Position numbers and translations under genes: made by a program. A stretch of DNA of 64,000 nucleotides. Origin: Papaver somniferum (lineage: Eukaryota; Streptophyta; Magnoliopsida; Ranunculales; Papaveraceae). Below the pieces are notes generated by a model, which was not told the origin of the DNA, made no database searches, and was given only the letters and a program-made list of their open reading frames with translations. The number at the start of each line of letters is the position of its first letter. Positions within the stretch are counted from its first letter, which is position 1. The stretch covers positions 162,568,770 to 162,632,769 of the forward strand of contig NC_039366.1 of the NCBI RefSeq assembly GCF_003573695.1, given 5' to 3'. Below are positions 47,491-60,065 of the stretch, piece after piece.

Positions 47491-49627
47491 TATTTTTTTA
47501 AGATAGTAACATTTATTTGTTATATTATTTATTTTGAAAAAATATCGACCATCTAGTGGACGTCTAAGAATATAAATGTTATTTACTTTTTTTTTGTGGA
47601 AAATGCTTTACATAGAGAGACACCATAACCAAAATTTCCACAAAATAAAGACCTTGCTTTGGAAATACTATTGATCGATATCTAAAAATATCAAAAGTTT
47701 TTATATAATGAAATTATTTATTCCAAAATTCACACAAAAAATAATAACAAAAATATATATCTTGCGTATAACTTTTGTGTTTTTGGTTGGCCACGTTTAT
47801 TATATTTGTATATTATTGTCAAAAATAAAAGCATATCGTCCATGTCTAAGGATAGTAATTATTTTTTTTCTATTTTTGGAATGAACAATATAAATAAATT
47901 TTTTGGAATGAATAATATTAAGAAAACTTATTGAAACTCGTTTTACTATTTTCCATAAGATTTTTTTTTTTGATGTACATGGTTTTGCTCAACTTTTTTT
48001 TCTTTTAATAATTTTGTATTGCAACTATTTGACAGGATTCAACAGTTTTTTTGCGGAGGAAGAAATACACTTTCATCATCAACAAGTATTTTTATTTTAT
48101 ATTTTAATCACTGATCAACTAAATTTGACGAATAATTTTTTATTTCATCTCAATTGTAATTTTAAAATTTGTTTAATTATAAGCAGCTTGGATTTGTAAT
48201 TAGGATTTAATTTAATTTTAAGAAGTGTAATGGGACATTGGACCTTTTTTTATTTTTAATTTTATGATCGATTTAATTTTGTGATGAAAATCATGATGCA
48301 AAGTTTAATGTTAATAGTTCAATCGTGATGAAATGTATAAACATGATTCTATTTTAATTATTTATTTGTATAATTTAATGTTAGGATTTAATTATGATTT
48401 TTAAACGATTTTTTTTATTTGGTAAGTTATATGATTTTGTAAGATTTAGTTAATTTAGGAAATAATTTTCTTAAATACGATTGTCCAGAAAATATATTAT
48501 GGCTCAAAATATATTCTCTCGGATATTTTTACCCGAAATTTTATAAAATTATCAAAAAAATCAAAATGGTGGAGCCAGAGTCAACCAAAATCTCCGGTTA
48601 ATGAAAGCGCTCGATAAAGCTCTGTTTTTATATAGAGAATTGTAGTATCCAAGAAGTTACTTAAAGTAATCTTGACCGAGGTATGCAAGATATCTAGTTA
48701 CTTAAGTAATATTGTTCGAGGTAGGCAAGATATCTTTGTTACCCTTGCCTTTATTCAGAAGCATGCAGAAAGTATCGTTCAATATAGCCTTTAGTTTACA
48801 GTTCAAAGCACTATGCCTCATCTCGCTCCAAAGCTGCTTGGGATAGATTGTTATTGAAGTTGCTTTTTGAAATCTATTTTTTTGTTGTTGAAGTTTCTTC
48901 CAGTTCTTGGTGTGAAAACGCCATTTACTGAAGATCCAACGCAACGCAGATGGCTTAGGCAGTGATGTACCAGAAACGCATAACCATGAGAGGAGATCTC
49001 TCTTGGATCCTAAGATGTTTTTGCGGATTAAATCTTGCCCATATAATTTGGTACATTCCCATAGAAATTTTGTGTTTCTCTCCCCCTCTTTTTCTCTAAA
49101 TGATGTTGAAAACAACTTATGTCCACTGTCTAAATTCTATGATACATGGCTTAAAGAGCCACCTTTCCTTGAGGTAATCATGGGCTCATGAAAATTTTCG
49201 AGTGGAAGTCCATCACCCATTCTAATTTCCAATCTTTCGGTTCTAGGAATCAACCAGAATGAATGAAAGAAGAATACTTTTGGAAAGCCTGCAAAAATAA
49301 AATAAAAATCGTCTTAAACAACTAACAACTAATCATAGAACAATAATAGATAGATAAACACTAAACTTTTAGAGCTAGAGGCCTTGTAGGATACTCTAGG
49401 AATGACATAATTGCTTTGGGGAAGAAAAACACAAAAAAAATCCATGTTACCATTCTGAAAAGAAGGAAAAGAAAGTGTATAAAATGCATACAAGATAAAA
49501 ATGATCAAACAGTCAGCAAGAGAAATGAAATAGAAGAAATTCTCACCTTTTACTCTTGAGAATTGTTAACTGAGACCACGCAAGTGATTAATGAGGAAAT
49601 GTTTTCCTCCATTTCATCTTTTACAGA
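47491..49627. other. AT-rich intergenic region between two LINEs
   Basis: The stretch 47491-48600 is strongly AT-rich with no gene. An unassigned coding-like segment lies at 48702-49300 on the minus strand. Nothing else is supported. Confidence 0.45.
48702..49300 (-). pseudogene. unidentified exon-like segment
   Basis: On the minus strand a splice-acceptor-like TATTTTTGCAG at about 49300-49290 is followed by FPKVFFFHSFWLIPRTERLEIRMG. An in-frame stop comes near 49138, then a long frame (49115-48702) with LWECTKLYGQDLIRKN and IFSKWRFHTKNWKKL. The composition (Trp, Lys and Phe rich, no repeats) looks like real protein sequence rather than chance, but I do not recognise the family. The stop suggests a pseudogene. 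Confidence 0.3.
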
Positions 49628-50377
49628 CAATATTATTATTTCTCATGAAATGGTGCATTATATGAAAAGATGTAAAAAAAATAAAATTGTTCGACAGGGT
49701 TAATTGGAAATTTCCTATACGCACTTTAAAATATTTTGGATACAACAAGGATTGGTGTGACCTGATTTATCAATGTCTTTCAATATCTTCTACTGTTGTT
49801 TTTCATAGTGACAGTCCTTGTGAGGAATTCATTCCTTCAAGAGGAATACGACAAGGGGATCCTCTATCCCCTTATTTATTTATTCTTTGCATAGAGGATT
49901 TCTCTCGTCCACTCATCGACTTAGACCTTGAGAAAAAGGTGTCAGGGATTAAATTAACAAAGAATGCAGTTCATATTTCTCACTCTTTGCAGACGATCTG
50001 CTTATTTTCACCAGAGTTGGCTTAGGCAGTTGCAAGAATATGCTTGAAGCTATAAATCAATTTAGTACAATATCAGGATAAGTCATGAACTTCGCAAAAT
50101 CTGGAAATTTTTTTAGTAAAAAAATACATAATAAACATAAAAAGATTATCTAGAATCCTAAAAATCAAGACTACCAACATAAAAGACACACACACAACTA
50201 GGAGCACCCTTTTTTTATAGATATATCAAAATTAAAAAACTTCGATTCAATCATAGGAAAAATGGAAAATAAAACAAATTGTTGGGTCAGAAAGATTTTT
50301 CACAACCCTGCAAAATGGTGTTAAACAAATATGTTTGTCCAATATGCCCATTTTTACTATGGAATGTTTTGTATTAC
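49628..50377 (+). pseudogene. LINE 2 reverse transcriptase, first segment
   Basis: It begins with DNIIISHEMVHYMKRCKK, then after a small loss FDRVNWKFPIRTLKYFGYN and GIRQGDPLSPYLFILC. A frameshift falls exactly at the catalytic FADD box near 49990. The sense continues with AINQFSTISG and a FIDISKLKNFDSIIGKME-like stretch, then is cut at 50377 by the element beginning at 50378. The 5' part (endonuclease) is absent. Confidence 0.85.
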
Positions 50378-52324
50378 TGATGAGTGCTAAAAAGTGCATA
50401 TTTCTATATATTTTTCTTGGCATTTAACTCATCTTTTGTGCATTAATTCTACATTTTATCCCATATTCTGTATTTTCATTGTTTTCAAGAATAAATATTT
50501 TTATTAATTAATTTTGTATTTTTAGGTACTAAATAAAGCTTGGATGAATTGTTGAGCGAAAAGAGCAAAGAAACGGCAAAGACTCCCGCAGAAAGGCAGC
50601 GAAGAATGATGTTTGCAAGAGCCGGATCAACTATAAGTGGGCTTGGAAGGAAGAATTTGTTCTTAAAGAAGAAGTGGGCTCAGAATTTTCTAAGCCCAAA
50701 CTCTAACCTAAGTCCAAGACCAAGCCCAAAGCCTGCCTAAGCTCGTAGCCGTCAGATTGGATCCACAGATGCATCCTACGGTCGCTTCATCATCGTGCAT
50801 CGAAGTCTGAAGCTCCTGTCAAACACTACAGCACCTAACTCCATCTTGAGCCGTCAGTTTCGTTGTACTTCCGCATCCAACGGTCGCTCCTCGCTTCCTT
50901 ATGTCTCGCCGTTAGATCGATCCATCATCTTCGCATCCAACGTCTCATCCTCGCTGTTCATCAACAATTGCTAAACCCGCTCAACACCCGAGTACCAAAT
51001 ACCCTATACCCAAAACAAACGCACCCCAATCCATTTTCCATCGACTTCTTCTCTTTCTCCCTCACCCTCTGCAACACCACCATACCCTGCCGCACCACCA
51101 TCATCACCACCACCTTCCTCAACTGCCACAACCACCACCAAAAGCCATCATGGCTATTACCTAACAAAACCCCATCTATTTCCCCTTCTTTCTAGCCAGC
51201 TATCATACCAATTTCTCTCATAGGGTTTCAGAGACAGGAAAGAAGAGAAATTGATAAAATAGCTCGAGCTAGAGGAGCAGTTGGAACAGGAGATGGAGAA
51301 GGAAGAGCAGAGGAAGGATGGGTCGAAGACATGGGAACGAATCATCCCATCAAATTAGGTAAATCAGTAACCCTAATTTCTGCTGTTTTTGGGGATTTGG
51401 GGAAAACTTGTGTAGAACCCTAATTGAAGCTTGTAACCATAAATATGATGTGTGGGTGTGTGTTAGAAGACATGCCTGGATTAGCCAGAGCACCATTTGG
51501 AGGCCTGGATTAGCCAGTGCTCTCCACTGTTAGGTTTTGTAATTTTCTGTTTTAATTCTAATTCTAAATTTCAATTTCAATTACTCTTTATGTTTATCAT
51601 GTTCTAATTTCATGTGCTAGGGTTTAGATGAAACTCTTGATTGTATGTTAAGATAGTTAGTAATCATGTCATTGTTCTTGTAGTGCTAAAAATGAGTTAG
51701 GACTGCTAGTAGCCATTTGAACAAGCAAGCCTGTGATCAGCTGTGCTGTAGAAAGACAGCTGATGCTAGGGGTAAGTGAGTGATAATGGTTAAGAATTCA
51801 GCCCATTAGAAGGATTGTGCTCAAATGCCTTAGGATTGATAGATTAATTGGTTGTTACAAGTAAGCCTGTGATCAGCTGTGCTGTAGAAAGACAGCTGAT
51901 GCTAGGGGTATGCTAGTAAAATTAGTTGATAAATCACCCATTATAGTATTTCCTGAGATGAAACAAGATATGATTCGATTAGATGCTGCCTTAGCTTAGG
52001 ACCAAGAAGTGGATTCAATGCCTTAGTAACTTCACACAGTTCTGCATCTTTTTCATTCACTGCACTAGTTCACTGCCTTAGGCTCACTGACTTTGTTTAA
52101 CTTCCACTGTCACTATCACTGCCACTGTCACAATCATTGATTCATTAGTTCACTGCCACTGCTTAGCTTAGAAAACTAGCTTAGCTTAGGAAAGCTTCAA
52201 CTCACACCCAAGTCCCTGTGGAAATGACCCGTATTTGCCCTGTATACAATCGACACCGTGCACTTGCAGTTAAAAAGTAGGCTTCTTCATTGTCTTATTT
52301 TCTTACACTCTTAAAAGCCTACCA
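50378..52324 (+). repeat. 5' LTR of LARD-like element (1947 bp)
   Basis: It starts TGATGAGTGC and ends AAAGCCTACCA. It contains a near-perfect 50 bp internal direct repeat (about 51724-51774 and 51859-51909, around CAGCTGTGCTGTAGAAAGAC). The frame 50540-50740 starts with TTG, not ATG, and is kept in both LTRs only because the LTRs are young. Confidence 0.95.
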
Positions 52325-52330
52325 AGTTTT

Positions 52331-52348
52331 TGGCGCCGCTGCCGGGGA
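52331..52348 (+). other. primer-binding site, tRNA-Asp type
   Basis: TGGCGCCGCTGCCGGGGA has one mismatch to the complement of the plant tRNA-Asp 3' end. It lies 6 bp after the LTR end. Confidence 0.85.
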
Positions 52349-52599
52349 CTGGTGCTGTGTAGTTGAAAGAAAAAAAAATTGCTCTTGCCTTTCTGTTTTC
52401 CACCTGTAGTGTAACTTAGTATAGCTTTAATGTTGTTGTTTTAGTGTAGCTGTAATTTTGTATCTTTAGCTGTAACTTAGTCTAACTTTAAATTAGAGCA
52501 TCTGCATCTGCATATTAGTGTAATCATAAGCATCTTAGTTTAAGCATTTTTTCATTTCTTGCATCATCCTGCATTCTTTGCTTTCTTCCCTGTTCACTG

Positions 52600-52990
52600 C
52601 CTCTGCTGAGCTGCTGTGCTTGTGCTGCTGTGCTTGTGCTGCTGTGGTGCTCCTGCTTGTGCCAGGCCAAGACTGCTGCTGAGCTGTTGTGGCTGCTGTT
52701 GCAGCCTGTTGCTGCTGAACTACCCCTGTTGCTACCTGTTGCTGTTGTTGAACTGTACTGCTGCTGCTGCTGAGTCCTTACTGCTCTGCTGCGCTTGCTG
52801 CTGCTGTGCAATTGTTGCTTTGAACCAGGCTCTTGCACTGAATTGTAGCTGCTGGCTAGCCCTTGCTTTCTAGCTAGGTAGCTAGCTGAATCTTCCCCTG
52901 GTGCTGCCTTAAAGCCCCTGCTGTTGGTGCAAATCCCTGAACTGGTGAAGCTGCTGAGCCTTGATTGCTGGTGAAGCTGCTACCTGCTGT
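52600..52990 (+). repeat. CTG/TGC-rich low-complexity block
   Basis: Interrupted CTG/TGC triplets dominate. Frames on both strands (52524-52838 minus, 52616-52873 plus) give Cys/Leu- or Gln/Ser/Ala-rich strings with no domain and are treated as non-coding. Confidence 0.8.
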
Positions 52991-53024
52991 TGCAAAGCCC
53001 TTGCTTGCTTGCTTTGTCATATTT

Positions 53025-53860
53025 GGGCTTCACCATTTTGAAACTGAACTGGTGCTCCTGCTGCTACTGAAGCTACTGCAGCTGGTGTAAGATAAAGCCC
53101 AACTGGGCTTGTGAAGTAAACTGATTTGAACCAAGCCCAATTGGGCTGAAGCTGCAGAAGGAGAGGAAATTGAACCAAGCCCAACTGGTCCTTGAGTGTT
53201 GAAGCCAAAGCTTAGGATGATCCAAAGCCCAACTGGGCTTTTGCAACCAAACTGAACAGGTGGGCTGTGCTTCACAGGTAAGCCTAAATACATTAAGAGA
53301 ACCCAAACTGTGGGCTTCCATTTTTCTTGTGGGCTTGTAATATTAAACCCAACATTTGGGCTTATATTTTCTGTTGGGTTTGTAATTAATTTCTTGTGGG
53401 CTTGTTTGTTTAGTTTCTTGTGGGCTTGTGGGCTTGTTTGTTTAATTTCTTGTGGGCTTATGGTTTTAGATTGATTTGGGCCTGTTGTTTTAATTAAAGA
53501 AAACTGAACTTTTGAAAGCCCAGTTGGGCCTCATATTTTAGTTAGTAGCTAGCCAAAGCCCAACTAAATTTCTGGGACTGTGGGCTTAACATCCATTTGA
53601 AAACTAAACATTTACAGTTTTACACTGTGGGCTTGACCCAAAAACAGAAAACGTTTTCAAAGCCCAGTTGGGCCTCGACCTTTGGCTATTTAAGAGCCCA
53701 AATTTCAAATTGTTACCTGGGCTTGTTTCTGAACTATGGGCCTGAACCAAAGTTCGAGTGGGCCAAAATTTCGAAAACCAACAGTGAGCTTTACTCACCA
53801 GCAGTGGGCCTGTTTTTCAAAAACGTAGCTGGGCTTCGCAAAACCCAACAGTGGGCTTGG
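53025..53860 (+). repeat. dense TGGGCY / AAGCCCAACTGGGCTT motif array
   Basis: About 31 copies of TGGGCC/TGGGCT (either strand) occur in about 840 bp. Several are arranged as the palindrome AAGCCCARYTGGGCTT or close variants, near 53097, 53134, 53225, 53517 and 53659. About one copy would be expected by chance. TGGGCY is the plant 'site II' motif bound by TCP factors. Confidence 0.8.
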
Positions 53861-54251
53861 TCTCCTTATCCCATTAAAAACCAAATGTTTTTCTCCCATA
53901 AAAACCAAAGTTTTCCAAATGTTTCCCTAAAAACCAAAATTTTTCTTTTTCCCATCAAAACCAAATGTCTCCCGACAAAACCAAATTTTTCCCAAAAAGT
54001 CCAATCCTATTAAAAACCAAATTTTCTTGTATAAAATCTAGTAGATAGTTTCTTAGTTAAATCTTTTGTTTCTTTTGTATATATAGTCCTAATCCAATAT
54101 GATCTCGGCTAAAAAATGTTGGGTTTTTGCCTTGAATAACGGAGTTCTAATCTTGCTTTCGCCGAAATCGGGTATTCTCTTTCCTTTTTCTCTACTCAGC
54201 ATGATCCTTTTCATCTGTTGTATTATAATTTTGTGCATATTTTGAAACATT

Positions 54252-54284
54252 GAGGACAATGTTTAGTTTAGGTTTGGGGGTGAA
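54252..54284 (+). other. internal copy of polypurine-tract-like motif
   Basis: TTGAGGACAATG and then GGTTTGGGGGTG lie about 1.2 kb before the true purine tract (55452-55484), which has TTGAGGACAAG and GGTTTGGGGGTATT. The element at 1-4451 has the same pairing. Confidence 0.6.
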
Positions 54285-55470
54285 AAGTAGATACTTCGAT
54301 CACATGCCATAATTGAAAACAAGAACTCCTTCTTTTTGAATTCTTTTTGAAAAAATTGAAAAATTGAAAAAAAAAAAAAAAAAAAAACTAAAAATTAAAA
54401 AACATAAAAATGGGGCTCATTTACCTTGAAATGTTGACTCTTGTGCATGTATGTAAACATAAGGATTCTTAGTCTAGATATTTAGGCACCCTGATTCTAG
54501 CACAATTCACATGTGATAAGAAACTTGCACGCGCACGATCTACCAATACATGTATAGCCTCGATCTTCAAGGTGTTTGATAGGAAGTTAGATTGCCAATC
54601 ACTTTAGAATACTGAATGAGACTTGACTAGCTTGTTTTTTGGTTGGCTGGGATAGAAGTTGGAGGATACGTTAAGAAAAGCAACCATAGAATTTGACCGG
54701 ATGCATTCGATAAGGGCCACCTCTTGCTAAGAGTCATGTAATTATGTTTTTGTTTTTGTTCATGTATCAAAAGTGTCACTATGTTGTAAAGATCAAAGTT
54801 ATTTCTTCAAAAAAAAAAAAAAAATCAAGTATTTATTTATTCCATGTTTTGTCATGTTAAAGACAATAGTTCTCTCTTGTTCCAAAAATAAAAGAGAGTA
54901 ATCAATGTAAATAAGAGTCATGTAAAGAGTCATCTTTTTGTTGTAAATAGTCTTGTAATAAGCAAGGAGGGTGCAGCCATCGATGTATAACGCGGGTAAA
55001 CTGAAATATCACCAACTCATTGGGTGAACATTCACAATTCTCGTAAATCCGGACGACTAGCTTGGCTTAGAATTCGGTTCTTAGCCTAAAAACTATCTCT
55101 TGGTGATTAGTAGTCATAACTTCAGGTCATTCTAGAAACATGTGTAGATACACTTTACACACTTATCACGTGTCTTTAGTTGTTATCAGTGCTAGGATTG
55201 TGCCTTTGATAGCTAGATTGACATCTCCATTTTGCTGTGAGCTTAAACTGTCTTGCACATGTCACATTTGATGGAATATGAGCTTATATTTTGTCCTAGA
55301 ACTTTGTAGGTACGTTCTAAGCAAACCTTCACGAGACTTCACTCGTCCACTAGGGACACTTAGTGGTTTAAAAGGCTTAGTGCATACGCTAAATGCATTC
55401 GAGAGACCAGCGAAAGTGGTATAGGTAGGATTTCCTTAGTTTTGTTTTACTTGAGGACAAGTAAAATTCA

Positions 55471-55484
55471 GGTTTGGGGGTATT
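55471..55484 (+). other. polypurine tract of LARD-like element
   Basis: GGTTTGGGGGTATT directly precedes the 3' LTR start TGATGAG. Confidence 0.75.
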
Positions 55485-57430
55485 TGATGAGTGCTAAAAA
55501 GTGCATATTTCAATATATTTTTCTTGGCATTTAACTCATCTTTTGTGCATTAATTCTACATTTTATCCCATATTCTGTATTTTCATTGTTTTCAAGAATA
55601 AATATTTTTATTAATTAATTTTGTATTTTTAGGTACTAAATAAAGCTTGGATGAATTGTTGAGCGAAAAGACCAAAGAAACGGCAAAGACTCCCGCAGAA
55701 AGGCAGCGAAGAATGATGTTTGCAAGAGCCGGATCAACTAGAAGTGGGCTTGGAAGGAAGAATTTGTTCTTAAAGAAGAAGTGGGCTCAGAATTGTCTAA
55801 GCCCAAACTCTAACCTAAGTCCAAGACCAAGCCCAAAGCCTGCCTAAGCTCGTAGCCGTCAGATTGGATCCACAGATGCATCTTACGGTCGCTTCATCGT
55901 CGTGCATCGAAGTTTGAAGCTCCTTTCAAACACTACAGCACCTAACTCCATCTTGAGCCGTCAGTTTCGTTGTACTTCCGCATCCAACGGTCGCTCCTCG
56001 CTTCCTTATGTCTCGCCGTTAGATCGATCCATCATCTTCGCATCCAACGTCTCATCCTCGCTGTTCATCAACAATTGCTAAACCCGCTCAACACCCGAGT
56101 ACCAAATACCCTATACCCAAAACAAACGCACCCCAATCCATTTTCCATCGACTTCTTCTCTTTCTCCCTCACCCTCTGCAACACCACCATACCCTGCCGC
56201 ACCACCATCATCACCACCACCTTCCTCAACTGCCACAACCACCACCAAAAGCCATCATGGCTATTACCTAACAAAACCCATATATTTCCCCTTCTTTCTA
56301 GCCAGCTATCATACCAATTTCTCTCATAGGGTTTCAGAGACAGGAAAGAAGAGAAATTGATAAAATAACTCGAGCTAGAGGAGCAGTTGGAACAGGAGAT
56401 GGAGAAGGAAGAGCAGAGGAAGGATGGGTCGAAGACATGGGAACGAATCATCCCATCAAATTAGGTAAATCAGTAACCCTAATTTCTGCTGTTTTGGGGG
56501 ATTTGGGGAAAACTTGTGTAGAACCCTAATTGAAGCTTGTAACTATAAATATGATGTGTGGGTGTGTGTTAGAAGACATGCCTGGATTAGCCAGAGCACC
56601 ATTTGGAGGCCTGGATTAGCCAGTGCTCTCCACTGTTAGGTTTTGTAATTTTCTGTTTTAATTCTAATTCTAAATTTCAATTTCAATTACTCTTTATGTT
56701 TATCATGTTCTAATTTCATGTGCTAGGGTTTAGATGAAACTCTTGATTGTATGTTAAGATAGTTAGTAATCATGTCATTGTTCTTGTAGTGTTAAAAATG
56801 AGTTAGGACTGCTAGTAGCCATTTGAACAAGCAAGCCTGTGATCAGCTGTGCTGTAGAAAGACAGCTGATGCTAGGGGTAAGTGAGTGATAATGGTTAAG
56901 AATTCAGCCCATTAGAAGGATTGTGCTCAAATGCCTTAGGATTGATAGATTAATTGGTTGTTACAAGTAAGCCTGTGATCAGCTGTGCTGTAGAAAGACA
57001 GCTGATGCTAGGGGTATGCTAGTAAAATTAGTTGATAAATCACCCATTATACTATTTCCTGAGATGAAACAAGATATGATTCGATTAGATGCTGCCTTAG
57101 CTTAGGACCAAGACGTGGATTCAATGCCTTAGTAACTTCACACAGTTCTGCATCTTTTTCATTCACTGCACTAGTTCACTGCCTTAGGCTCACTGCCTTT
57201 GTTTAACTTCCACTGTCACTATCACTGCCACTGTCACAATCATTGATTCATTAGTTCACTGCCACTGCTTAGCTTAGAGAACTAGCTTATCTTAGGAAAG
57301 CTTCAACTCACACCCAAGTCCCTGTGGAAATGACCCGTATTTGCCCTGTATACAATCGACACCGTGCACTTGCGGTTAACAAGTAGGCTTCTTCATTGTC
57401 TTATTTTCTTACACTCTTAAAAGCCTACCA
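55485..57430 (+). repeat. 3' LTR of LARD-like element (1946 bp)
   Basis: It starts TGATGAGTGC after the purine tract and ends CCTACCA before the second ATTAC. Confidence 0.95.
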
Positions 57431-58088
57431 ATTACCTAAAAATATTACATCTAGAACCAATGTCATTCAATGTGATTTATGGTGGAGATGTTTACCTAAA
57501 ATCTTTTGATTTCCTCTGCAAATAATTGATATCGGAGGCCTGGGATTTAAAGAATCTAATAAAGTGAATCAAGTTACGATTAGAAGAATAGCTTCGATAC
57601 TGGTCAGTCACCCAGACAACCTGTGTGCTAAAACCTTGAGATAAAAGTACTTTGGAAAAACAAGGGTTTTGCACTCTAAGAAAAAGAATAAATCATCCTG
57701 GATTTGGAAATGTATTTTGCAAGGCATACTAAACATAAAATAGTTTAGTATATTGGAGGTCGGAGATAGACAATCAATTTATATCTGGGATGATAAGTGG
57801 ATTTCTGGTAGGGATAAAGTTTTGGTGGAAAGTTCTTCTCAAACTAATCATAATATAACACTTGTCTATGAGTTGATAGACTCATATACAAAGAAGTGGA
57901 ATACAACTATTGTATAGTCCATATTTAGTTTTCTTGCAGAAATATTAAATATCAAATTGTATACAACACATGGAGGGAACTCAAAAAGATAGAATAAGAT
58001 GGACCTTTACCAGATTGGGTGTTCATAATTAAATTTCTTTATTTTAAGCTTCAAAATCCATCAGCTTATGTCTCTGCAGAATCAAAGA
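57431..58088 (+). pseudogene. LINE 2, second segment
   Basis: The LINE resumes after the LTR element, starting with the duplicated ATTAC. Motifs are GGLGFKESNKVNQ, SSWIWKCILQGILNIK, and after a stop VGDRQSIYIWDDKWISG, then VYELIDSYTKKW and a WTFTRLGVF region. These match the part of plant LINE ORF2 between RT and the zinc finger. It is cut at 58088 by the solo LTR. Confidence 0.85.
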
Positions 58089-60065
58089 TGAAAACGCAGG
58101 GGATACCAAATATATCCAACTTTTTTGTTTTGATATGAGTATGAGCGTATGTAGTATTTTTAACAATCAAAAGATGCGGAAAATTAAAAAGCGCACACAC
58201 ACAAGAATTTTGTCAACGAGGAAACCGCAATTGCATAAAAACCTCGGGACCTCGTCCAGATTGAACACCACACTGTATTAAGCCGCTACAGACACTAACC
58301 AACTATCAAATTTCGGAATGGAATGTAGTTGGGACCAAATCCACCTTCCAAGCGATTCAGTTACATTCGCGCTCCTTACGTCTCTTGAAACTCGTAAGGT
58401 TCTACGCACTTGATTCCCTTAGTTGACGTCCTTTACAGCGTAAGAGTTGTTTCAGTCAAAGTGAATACTTTTGATATCAATCTTCCTCTAATAGATAAGC
58501 CTATTTTATTTCTGTTTAGATCAAAGATCAAGGTGTAGAAATCTGTTCGATATAGAAATCTAGAAAACCTCACTAATCCGAAACTTATGATTCCTGAAGA
58601 GAAACCTAGATTCTTAACCACATCTCAAGAAAAATCGTCTAAAGATCAACTAAGATCAGTCTTTAGATATCTATCTTGAGGAATCACAAAGTCAGAGACG
58701 AAGAAACTTTGTGACTACTATTTATCTTGCCTGAAAGAGATTACGAAAAACTCGATCACAGAAAAGTAAGATCAGGATTCACGAACTATCAAGGTAAAGA
58801 TAGTCGAACCTGGTTTCACGAATCCCCAAGCAAAGTGTTTTTAGTCGTAGACCTAAAAGGTCAATAGAGGCGACTCTAGAATCAACTAGGACACAAAGTG
58901 TTAAGGATTTTCCCATTTGACAGAGATGCTCTATTTATGGTTTTCAAATACCAAGGGTTACCTTAGAATTAAAGCTAAGATAACTAGCTAATCAACCAAA
59001 TAAAATAGGTCTTCAAACTACAATAGAAGCCTACACACATAGGTTCGGTTAGACCGAGTTCAGTAACCGTGTATACTGACTGTTCGGTTTGGCAAGTTAG
59101 TCAAAGAACTAAAAACTATTTGATGTTCATTTAAACACCTAAGAAATTAATCATGATTCAAACACCTAAGTGTTTTAATAAATCAATGAAGTCTTAAAAG
59201 TGTTTTAAGAGAGTTCTAGCAATGCTAAACATATTAAAATAATAAGTCTTTCAACATCCACTAAACATTGTCAGGACAGTTGGTACAACAGTTCGTGAAC
59301 CGCAAGGCTTGTTAACGAGTCATGGTGCAACGGTTCGTGAACCGAGTTCGCCAACCCTATTAGACTCCGGAACTCAGTTGAACACAGTTCATGAACTGGG
59401 TTCGCCAACTGCTAGCCAATTAATCCAACATATAAAGTTCAGCTCACCAAGGTTCGCCAACCAGGTTTGTGAAATGTTCCCAACTGAACTTATGGTTTGT
59501 GAACTTATTTCGCCAACCTTCATGTATTTATGAATCTCATATATCTATGGTTTGCAAACTGATTTCGCCAGCCTACCCTGAGTAGAAATTCAGTAAGCTC
59601 ATATATCTCTGTTTTGATGATCGAAACATTCTGAAGTGATATAATCATTTGCATGGGTAAATTTCAACTGATCCACAAATTAATTCATAGAACTAATATC
59701 GTTAAGGACCTTTGAACATACAATTGATAAATCATGTTTCAAGATTTTTCACAAGACAAGCTTGACCCGAAACATCTTCTTTGTTAATCTACTATAAGTC
59801 GTACGACATAGTCTCAATATATAGAATGATGGTATAGTTAGTAAAATTGAATGGTTCAGTCTTCACATACCTGATATAGAAGTTCTTCAAAATGTCTTCT
59901 TCGATCTTCAGTCTTCAAGGGTGATCTCTGATACTCAAATACATTCTATCATATCTGAAACTTGACTTAGTAGACTAGAAATCAAGATATTGTTTTGATC
60001 ACCTAACATTGACAACAAGCTTGAGATAACAAAACTTGTAGGTTCAACCGAGCAATCCTCTAACA
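58089..60065 (-). mobile_element. Sirevirus-type solo LTR (1977 bp)
   Basis: On the minus strand it starts TGTTAGAGGATTGCTCGG and ends CCCCTGCGTTTTCA, matching both ends of the Sirevirus LTR at 60144-62656. Perfect AAAGA duplications flank it (58084-58088 and 60066-60070). No internal region is present, so it is the usual product of recombination between two LTRs. Its region 59280-59570 has repeated GTTCGTGAACCG / TTCGCCAAC motifs in place of the CG palindromes. Confidence 0.92.

Larger units (their letters stand above)
50378..57430 (+). mobile_element. non-autonomous LTR element (LARD-like), 7053 bp
   Basis: The LTRs are 1947 and 1946 bp with about 21 substitutions and one 1 bp indel by eye, near 99% identity. 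The target duplication is ATTAC (50373-50377 and 57431-57435). The tRNA-Asp primer site lies at 52331-52348 and the purine tract at 55471-55484. The 3160 bp interior has no gag or pol. It holds a CTG-rich block, a TGGGCY-rich block and a poly(A) run. Only enzymes from a related full element could move it, and it has moved recently. Confidence 0.95.

Noticed and set aside
50540..50740. 66-codon frame present in both LTRs (also 55647-55847)
   Set aside because: It opens with TTG, not ATG, and is shared only because the LTRs are about 99% identical.
52524..52873. Cys/Leu-rich and Gln/Ser-rich frames in the LARD interior
   Set aside because: They come from a CTG-rich block that is open in many frames on both strands. 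There is no domain and no conservation evidence.
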